This document shows, piece by piece, positions 21,791 through 28,020 of a stretch of DNA of 28,020 bases. The position numbers and the translations under genes were made by a program. Every line of letters begins with the position of its first letter. Position 1 is the first letter of the stretch. Under the pieces are notes generated by a model that saw only the letters and a list, made by a program, of their open reading frames with translations, was not told where the DNA came from and did no database searches. The DNA comes from Azolla pinnata. Taxonomy: Eukaryota; Streptophyta; Polypodiopsida; Salviniales; Salviniaceae. Location of the stretch: the NCBI GenBank assembly GCA_037176905.1, contig JBBBWG010005413.1, positions 1 through 28,020 of the forward strand. The letters run 5' to 3'.

Positions 21791-22102
21791 GGGTGATTCA
21801 CAAAAATCTATATTTAACTTCACAGTTTAGTCCAAGATGCGAGATAGATTTGCAATTAGTAATATCAAACTTTCAAGTTCAACTCATAGTAGAATAGCGC
21901 AAGTCATCCAAATCTTTCATCTTGAACTTCTTGGACTGCATCATGCTAGTCTTTTGCATCTTAAAAAGGTCATATTCATCGATGACTAGGGCATCAACAT
22001 ATAAGATAACGAGAAATGAGCTTTAAGCATTATTTCGAATTGATGCGTTGTCCAATTTTAATATCCAAAAATAAGTCTTTTGAAGGTCACTGTCTCAAGG
22101 CT

Positions 22103-22476
22103 TGCTTTAGACCATAGATTGTAATATTTCCATTTGCCAAAATATCAAACGCAAAATTAAAAATTATAAATGAATGCGAATATTTTAGTATAATAATGTG
22201 TTTTTAAGTTTTTAATTTATGTCAAAATGTAGCCTAGTAGTAAGGTAGAAATGTTTTATATTATGAGCTTAGGTTCAAATCTTAATTATTTTTATTATAT
22301 ATTTTCATTTTATTTAATTTAGATTTATTAAGTATGTTTTATTTTATATATTTCATTTAAAAAAATTAATGGTTTATTTTACACTTTTGACCTTTTTTCA
22401 TTTTTAAGTAATACTTTTAAACTCAAATATGAACACATGAATGTATTCTTGAGTAAAATCTATGCTTTAGACCATA
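22103..22476. mobile_element. 346-bp retroposon-like insertion with 14-bp target duplication
   Basis: TGCTTTAGACCATA occurs at 22103-22116 and again at 22463-22476, flanking 346 bp of AT-rich DNA inside the copia RT region. Removing one copy plus the insert gives continuous copia RT homology at the YGLKQA motif. A 14-bp duplication is typical of LINE-mobilised retroposons (SINEs). On the + strand the insert carries an A-box-like TAGCCTAGTAGTAAGG (22230-22245) and a B-box-like GGTTCAAATCT (22272-22282), about the spacing of a tRNA-derived Pol III promoter. The ~113 bp before the A box is unusual for a SINE head. Confidence 0.65.
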
Positions 22477-23377
22477 TAATAATAATTACTTTAATTGGAA
22501 AACAGCTTTCAAATCTTGGGATATTTATACTTCTTCCCCAAGCCCACCTTGAAAGAAAAAAAAAATACATCTATTTGATGCAGATCGCACCTTTTTTTGC
22601 TGTCAAGAGCATCCTTATTATTGTTATCTTTGTTACTTGAACAAAGCTTTCTTTATAATCGAAGTTGTAGGTCTACATATAACCCTTAATAGCTAACCGA
22701 GTTCATTGATAATACCATTACCATGGTGTTTGATCTTGTACATCCTGTGATAAAACTATTGGCTTCTAGTTGAACTTAGATATTGACATTAGATCTCATG
22801 TGCCATTAATGGGCACATGAATCTACTCTATCATTGCCTCGATCTATCGTGGATCTTGGGCAGCTTTGGTATAAGATCTAGTTTCTTAGTATCTTGCGAC
22901 CTTCATCGTGAACATATAAGAATTCATCATGTACTTATAATGGAATTGTATACAACAACGTTTCTTACTCTCCTTCTAGAGTTGAAGTGTCCTTGTGATA
23001 GAATCTCCATAAGCCTTTGATAATTGATCAAACTAATGTATTCAAATTTGTGTGAAATCCTAATTTTTGGCACTCTTGTATAAAGTCTATTTTCCCTTGT
23101 TTTTTCTCACGAGTCAATACCATTTGGTCAATGTAAAAGAACATAGACTTCCTTCTTGGTTAACACCCAAGATGACTTTTCATCTTTTGCATTCTCAAGC
23201 TTTCTGGGCATTCCTCCTTTCATCTTTTGAATTTTGGATCTACCTTTCTAGCAGGTTTTATTATGAATATGTACATATGCGATGCTATTGAACACCTTAC
23301 ATGCAGACTACTTGACTTTTTCCCAAAATATTTCTTTAAAGGAGACAAGTGGTATGGACTCCTCATCGATTGATGAG

Positions 23378-24049
23378 ATAAATGTTAAATATTCTAGCCA
23401 CATGTATTTACATAATAGTTTGTATGTATGTGTGTGTGTGTGTGAGTGAGTGTGTGTGTTGTGTATGTGAAAGGGGCAAATAGGTTAAGTGATACCCAAA
23501 GGCTAAGTTTTACCTTAAATGTAAAATGTTCCTTTCATTTTAAAAGAAACAAACCTTAGAAATGAGGGAAAGCCTTTTGTGTATAAAAAGGTTCCATTGT
23601 GAAAGGTGAAAGACACACTCCTAGAGAAACTTTTTTTTTTAACACTCTTCTTCACACATCCCTCTTGGGGACTCTCTTTGGAGGAAGTAGCTCTACTTCT
23701 GCTCCTCATCTTGTGTCAAGGAGGCGGGACCGCAAGCATCACCATCCTCAACATCTCTTGTGGTTTGTGAGTTGTTTTTTATGTTCTTGCTTTGTGTTAC
23801 CTATTATAGAGTGTTTCTAAATACACTTTAACTTTCCTTGTTGTATCATTCTTTCTTTGATAGTGGAAGAGTTTTGAATACGTCCCGTGGTTTTTCCTCT
23901 CATTTTGAGAGGTTTCCGCATTAAAATTTTAATGTCTTGTTTGCGTCATTTTACTTTACCTCCCACTATTACCTTCTCGTCCTTCTCAATCAATCTTTCT
24001 TTCTTTCTTTCTTTTTATCTCCCTCTCTCCCTCATTTCCCAACAATAAA
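23378..24049 (+). mobile_element. Solo LTR of a second Ty1/copia element, with ATAAA target duplication
   Basis: The LTR runs 23383-24044 (662 bp), from TGTTAAATATTC to CCCAACA. It is flanked on both sides by ATAAA (23378-23382 and 24045-24049), the 5-bp target duplication expected for copia. Internal signals: a TG-rich tract in U3 (23421-23462), the TATA box GTATAAAAAGG at 23581, and the U5 hallmark CCCGTGGTTTTTCCTC followed by GAGAGGTTTCCGCATTAAAA at 23884-23925. No internal region or second LTR follows, so it is a solo LTR left by LTR-LTR recombination. It interrupts the integrase region of the older - strand copia relic. Confidence 0.88.
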
Positions 24050-24180
24050 TGGACTTCACAACTACCTCTGCCCAATATGTGGGTCTTCGACATGTTTTTC
24101 TCCTTCATCATGCATGGCTCAAGCCATCTGAAGATTTATTTGATTCTTCCGCTCTCTAACAATACCGACAGAAGAATTCT

Positions 24181-25099
24181 CGACAAGTCTTCTTCCTTTG
24201 GAGATATATTGCACCCTGCCTAAAAACTATAATGTTTTCTTGGCTAGTTGTGGTTCAATCTTGGCCGCCCATAGCTGAGGAGCAAGGTTGGCTTTAAAAC
24301 TTGAAATTTGAACAAGATCAAATTTGGAGGTAAGAAGAACTCGCGTTTCCGTTATCCTCGGACAAAATTCCATGACTTTCATGCTTAAGTACGCACCCAT
24401 TTAGGTATGCATCCCACGTAAGTTCACAATATAAGTCTCAAAAACCAAGATCAACTTTTACAAAAAACATATAAAATTTGGATTGAACTATATTGAGAAA
24501 ACATAGAAAAGAAACTATCTCTAGTATATATTGATAGAACATAATAAAATCTCAAGTTAACATGATATATTCCATTGAAATTCAGGTACCAAAAAATTTC
24601 ATCAATTTTGAAAGAAAGAGGTTGTAAAGGCAGTAGTAACGATTAAGGCCTTAGCTCCTGGCCTGTTCACACTTGAAAGACTTGCAGGGAAGTAGTAACG
24701 ATTAAACCCATTCAATGTGAATGAATCGACTGATTGGATATTGATGTGGGAGTGATTCTTGTTCTTCTCCATCACAAGACAATGTGAATCATCGAGTTCT
24801 GCTAGCCTAAGATGCTCTCCCATCGAAAGCTGAATACGCCGTTCATCAGATTACCGGATTTGGGGGCGGGCGGGGCTGATTGTTCGTCCGCAGTGCGTGG
24901 AATCAACCGTTGGGACAAGAGGGATTGATTGGCATCGTGGTGTGTACGTAGATTTAGATTAGTTGTAGAGGGGTCGGGATTAGGAGAAGGGTTAGTGGGC
25001 TGATTAGCAACATGGGATTGATTTAAAGCTTTTTAATCAAGACCGAATGTTGAGTAAATTAAGAAACAAAGAAACAAGTATGTATATATGGGAAAATGA
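24181..25099. other. Intergenic DNA, no gene seen
   Basis: Mixed AT-rich sequence. A GTAGTAACGATTAA direct repeat occurs at 24632 and 24691. A 73-codon - strand ORF (24602-24823) has no recognised domain. A short G-rich stretch lies at 24859-24877. Confidence 0.4.
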
Positions 25100-25104
25100 T
25101 CGAG

Positions 25105-25620
25105 AAACGCCGAACAAATTTTTAATTACATTTTAACACCTAAAAATAAAAATTACCGATTAATGCCTAGATTAATCTCTCACTAGAAATTAACACACCA
25201 TTATTGGATTAACACCAGATTAATTAGACTCTAAAGCACAGTACGGGAATTGAGTAGTAAACAACGGTAGGAAGTAGGAAGCGATTTGTAACTCGTAGCA
25301 GAGAGATTATGAATCAATGAACATGCGAAGGGACGGATGAGATTAGCAAGAGAGGATAGAATCGATAAGCGAGAAGAGATTAAGAATTAATCAATTGGCA
25401 ATGAACGTAGGCCTTAATTTCCAATTTCCAATTTGAGCGGTCCTTACGATGAAATTAATAAACTTATTAAGAGTGTTTTTTTTTGGGTAGTTTTCCCTGG
25501 AGGGAGAGTTACCAGAAAAAAACGTCTAACAAAATTATAAATTATATTTTAACGCCTACTGGAATGAGAAAACACAGAGATTAATGCCTGATCTGATCTT
25601 CCACGAAGACTTAATTCCGT
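25105..25620 (+). repeat. Diverged direct repeat pair (about 105 bp, 410 bp apart)
   Basis: 25105-25210 and 25515-25620 share the order AACGCCGAACAAATTTTTAA / AACGTCTAACAAAATTATAA, ACATTTTAACACCTA / ATATTTTAACGCCTA, GATTAATGCCTAGATTAATCT / GATTAATGCCTGATCTGATCT, then a TTAA-containing tail. Identity is moderate. Origin unknown. Confidence 0.55.
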
Positions 25621-25989
25621 AAGTGTTGATTTTATTCCTAATCACTTCCCACTGATCGATCCGAGTCAATTCCCGCACAATAGTCAATTAACAGAAGCCG
25701 GTGCCGAAATCGTTTCGGAGCTGGTTAATCGATCGACATGTTGATTCGGGGGGCGTAAATCGAGCGAGGAGATTCGAGCGTCAATCGATCGAAGCGAATC
25801 CGATGCTAACGGAAGCTCACAAAAAGAATCGACGTGGTGTCGCGAATCGATCGGTTGCGCGTGGAACGCATAAACGACAGGGCGCTAATCGGCCGGGTTC
25901 AGTGGCGGCGTGGGTTAAAATGCAATTTATAAATTTGGTAATTTTCCCATATATACTGTTCGATATAAGTTAATCTGCAACTATGTGGC

Positions 25990-26150
25990 AGCAAACACCA
26001 AATATATATATATATGTGAATATATATGTATACAATGTATACAATGTACGTATACATACATATATATACAGGTATATACGTATATATGTATGAATGTATA
26101 GATGAATATACATCTACGTTATATATATATAGATATAGATATATAATGTG
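25990..26150. repeat. (TA)n / TATACA microsatellite before the receptor gene
   Basis: TATATATATG, TATACAATG (twice) and ATATATATAGATATAGATATATAATG tracts fill the 160 bp upstream of the receptor ORF. Several TATA-box-like sequences are inevitably present, so a true core promoter cannot be picked out here. Confidence 0.8.
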
Positions 26151-26223
26151 GAAAGGCTGTTTGTTGTAGGAGAAGACGGCGGCGGCGGCGGCGGCGGCGG
26201 CAACAACAACAGCAGCAGCCGCC

Positions 26224-28020
26224 ATGGAAGCTTCGGCGGCGCAGCAGCTGCAGCTAGCATCATTGCCAGAACCTGCGCAGGCATCATCATCATCATCGCT
26301 CCAGCTCCTCCTCCTCCTCCAGCAGCAGCAGCTGCTGTTCCTCATGCCACAGCGGCCGCAGCAGCAGCAGAAGCTACGGTGGCGGCGGTGGCTATGGTGC
26401 TTGCAGCTGTGCTTCTTGTGGGCAATGGCGATGGCGGCGGCGGCGGCGGAGATGGAGATGGAGGGCGGCGGCGGCGGCGGCGGCGAGGAAGAAGAAGTGG
26501 CGGCGCTTCTGGAGCTGAAGGCGGGGCTGGAAGACCCACTGGGCCACCTGTCGGACTGGAAATGGCCGCCGCCATCGCCGTCGCCATCGCCGTCGCCGTC
26601 GTCTCCGCCATGGTGTGCCTGGAGCGGGGTCACCTGCAGCAGCAGCAGCAGATGGAGGAGAAGCTCCGGCTCCATGGCCATAAGCGTGACGGGCCTGGAC
26701 CTCTCGCAGCGCAACCTGTCGGGCTCGCTCGCCGAGGCCGCCTTCCACGGCCTGCGCTCGCTCGCCTCCTTCAACGTCTCCTGCAACTCGCTCTCGGGTC
26801 CGCTGCCGCGCTCCCTCTTCAGCAGCAGCTGTCGTCCTCCACCATCGCCATCAGATTCGCCATCGCCATCAGATTCAGCATCGCCATCAGATTCGCCATC
26901 GCCATCAGATTCAGCATCGCCATCAGATTCAGCATCGCCACAACAACAGCAGCAAGAGCAAGAGCAAGAGCAGCAAGAGCAAGCGATGAGCCTCCTGGCT
27001 ATGGTGGACGTGAGCCGCAACTTCTTCCAGGGAAGCTTCCCGGATCCTTCCGCCTGCGCTTCCTCCCTCCTCTTCCTCTCCGCCTACAGCAACAACTTCA
27101 CGGGCCCGATTCCCAGCTCCATGTTCTCGCGCCTCCATAGCCTGCGCCACCTCGACCTCGGCGGCAGCTTCTTCTCCGGAAGCATCCCTTCCAACATCTC
27201 CTCCTCCTCCTCCGCCCTCACCTTCCTCCGCCTCTCCGGAAACCTGCTCTCCGGCTCCATTCCTGCTCCCCTGGGCTCCCTTCGCCTTCTCCAGCACCTC
27301 ATCCTCGCCTACAACTCCTTCGGCGGCAGCTCCATCCCCGCGAGCCTGGGCAACCTCTCCAGCAGCCTCGTGTACCTGGACCTGTGCTGCTGCGATCTGT
27401 CGGGCGCGATCCCCCGCGAGCTCGCCAACCTCTCCTCCCTCACCACGCTCTTCCTCTACCGCAACAGGCTGACGGGGGCGATCCCCGCGGAGCTGTCGGG
27501 CATGTCCAGCCTAATGTCGCTCGACCTGTCGGTGAACGCGCTGTCGGGGCCGCTGCCGCAGCAGATCGGGGGGCTCCGCAACCTCACCCTCCTGAGCCTC
27601 ATGTACAACGGCCTGAGCGGGGAGATCCCGCGGGGGATCGGCGAGCTCCCCAGCCTGCTGACGCTGCTCGTCTGGAACAATTCGTTCGTGGGGGGGATCC
27701 CCGAGGGGCTGGGCACCGCGTCGCCGCTGCAGTGGCTCGACGTCTCGTCCAACGCGCTGGAGGGCAGGCTGCCCGCGGGGCTGTGCCGCCGCGCCAGCCT
27801 GGCGAAGCTCATCGCCTTCTCCAACAGGCTGTCGGGGGCGATCCCCGCGGGGCTCGCGAGCTGCGCCGCGCTCGCGCGCGTGCGGATGCAAGGCAACCGG
27901 CTGTCGGGCGCGATCCCGGCGGGGCTCGCGGCGCTGCCGCGGTTCGCGCGCCTCAAACTCCCGCGCAACCGGCTCCCGGGAGCTCTCCCCGCCCACTCCT
28001 CTCCCCCTCTCGCCTACCTC
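26224..28020 (+). CDS. LRR receptor-like kinase ectodomain, TDR/PXY-like (subfamily XI), 5' part
   Basis: Open frame of 599 codons with no stop, running off the window. ATG 26224 has strong context (GCCGCCATGG), but the in-frame ATG 26344 (residue 41) would place KLRWRRWLWCLQLCFLWAM directly as a signal peptide. An LRR N-terminal cap follows: EVAALLELKAGLEDP (91-105) and WCAWSGVTC (130-138). About 16 plant-type LRRs with the LxGxIP signature run from ~155 to 599. The block LDVSSNALEGRLPAGLC, then LIAFSNRLSG and LARVRMQGNRLSG, closely resembles TDR/PXY-type receptors of subfamily XI, which bind CLE-type peptides at the plasma membrane. The transmembrane and kinase parts lie outside the window. 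Residues 200-254 are a low-complexity insert between LRR2 and LRR3. Codon use is strongly GC-biased, unlike the other genes here. Confidence 0.92.
   Translation, partial: MEASAAQQLQLASLPEPAQASSSSSLQLLLLLQQQQLLFLMPQRPQQQQKLRWRRWLWCLQLCFLWAMAMAAAAAEMEMEGGGGGGGEEEEVAALLELKAGLEDPLGHLSDWKWPPPSPSPSPSPSSPPWCAWSGVTCSSSSRWRRSSGSMAISVTGLDLSQRNLSGSLAEAAFHGLRSLASFNVSCNSLSGPLPRSLFSSSCRPPPSPSDSPSPSDSASPSDSPSPSDSASPSDSASPQQQQQEQEQEQQEQAMSLLAMVDVSRNFFQGSFPDPSACASSLLFLSAYSNNFTGPIPSSMFSRLHSLRHLDLGGSFFSGSIPSNISSSSSALTFLRLSGNLLSGSIPAPLGSLRLLQHLILAYNSFGGSSIPASLGNLSSSLVYLDLCCCDLSGAIPRELANLSSLTTLFLYRNRLTGAIPAELSGMSSLMSLDLSVNALSGPLPQQIGGLRNLTLLSLMYNGLSGEIPRGIGELPSLLTLLVWNNSFVGGIPEGLGTASPLQWLDVSSNALEGRLPAGLCRRASLAKLIAFSNRLSGAIPAGLASCAALARVRMQGNRLSGAIPAGLAALPRFARLKLPRNRLPGALPAHSSPPLAYL
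26845..26985 (+). repeat. 18-bp SPSDS(P/A) repeat plus Gln/Glu tract inside the LRR domain
   Basis: Five units of TCGCCATCAGATTC(G/A)(C/G)CA at 26845-26934, then TCGCCA and a CAA/CAG/GAG tract (26941-26985). In the receptor frame this reads as SPSDS(P/A) repeats followed by a Q/E-rich stretch. Every unit is a multiple of three, so the receptor frame stays open. Confidence 0.92.

Larger units (their letters stand above)
21370..24180 (-). pseudogene. Degenerate Ty1/copia pol (integrase-RT-RNase H) relic
   Basis: Read on the - strand from high to low coordinates, copia landmarks appear in the right order. RERKNQ is at 24141-24160 and TYWAEVVVKSI at 24049-24083 (integrase core end). FNSIAYVHI lies at about 23265-23295 (integrase C-terminal side). 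FDYKESF is at 22640-22662 and YGLKQA at 22100-22115 (RT). YVDA at 21991-22005 is the altered YVDD catalytic motif, followed by KKFKMKDL. TKHIEVHYHYI is at 21490-21524 (RNase H). Many stops and frameshifts interrupt it, so it is inactive. A solo LTR (23383-24044) and a 346-bp insertion (22117-22462) split it. Nothing recognisable of gag or protease remains above 24180. Confidence 0.85.

Noticed and set aside
22230..22282. A-box and B-box sequences considered as a tRNA gene
   Set aside because: No cloverleaf can be folded by eye: no acceptor stem pairs at the right distance and the surrounding DNA is AT-rich. Better explained as part of a retroposon-like insertion.
24602..24823. 73-codon - strand ORF of normal-looking composition
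   Set aside because: No known motif, no splice or promoter evidence, and an internal nucleotide direct repeat; not supportable as a gene.
25899..27020. 373-codon - strand ORF with Ser/Cys/Asp-rich low complexity
   Set aside because: It is the antisense of the LRR receptor exon and its trinucleotide repeats. The + strand frame from 26224 carries a coherent LRR protein.
26148..27140. 330-codon + strand ORF of Ala/Gly/Arg-rich sequence
   Set aside because: Out-of-frame reading of the receptor exon; no domain, and it ends inside the LRR region.
27456..27968. 170-codon and overlapping 161-codon - strand ORFs
   Set aside because: Antisense of regular LRR repeats; the periodicity seen in them is inherited from the LRR codons.

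Overview
The window is nuclear DNA of a land plant. Four lines of evidence support this: intron-rich genes with GT-AG boundaries, plant-type protein families (a CYP72-clan P450, a peroxisomal enoyl-CoA isomerase, a subfamily XI LRR receptor kinase), Ty1/copia relics of plant type, and strong base-composition contrast between AT-rich intergenic DNA and a very GC-rich receptor exon. I cannot name the species. A non-flowering vascular plant or a bryophyte is possible, but the sequence alone does not decide it.

Layout on the + strand:
- 1-747: 3' end of a Ty1/copia element (frameshifted RNase H, polypurine tract, 314-bp LTR).
- ~1050-1900: a highly diverged ~41-50 bp minisatellite.
- 2125-5686: complete five-exon cytochrome P450 (553 aa), followed by a tandem duplication of its own stop codon and 3' region (to ~6520).
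- 7767-8840: a TATA-preceded ORF for a PGG-like membrane protein. It opens with a 9-bp minisatellite read as (Val-Lys-Leu)n.
- 9594-10225: GATC-rich satellites with 82-bp and 42-bp periods.
- 10435-16717: ten-exon enoyl-CoA hydratase/isomerase gene (248 aa) ending in the peroxisomal signal ARL.
- 16.7-21.3 kb: AT-rich DNA with microsatellites and an old dispersed repeat.
- ~21.3-24.2 kb: a degenerate copia pol on the - strand, broken by two separate insertions. One is a 346-bp retroposon-like segment with a 14-bp target duplication. The other is a 662-bp solo LTR with the 5-bp target duplication ATAAA.
- 26224 to the window end: the open 5' part of a TDR/PXY-like LRR receptor kinase (599 codons, about 16 LRRs). 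A low-complexity insert sits inside the repeat domain.

The exon models were assembled by hand and close exactly: the P450 exons sum to 1662 nt and the isomerase exons to 747 nt. The receptor reading frame runs off the window without a stop. It is easily missed because antisense and out-of-frame ORFs overlap it.

The genes do not form a pathway. Their shared theme is tandem-repeat growth at functional boundaries. In the P450, tandem duplications straddle the start codon, the intron 4 splice donor and the stop codon. The two other complete genes are preceded by or open with repeat arrays, and the receptor carries an in-frame array inside its LRR domain. I found no new enzymatic or defence system. 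The most interesting material is the junction-duplicating repeat growth and the nested transposon stratigraphy.
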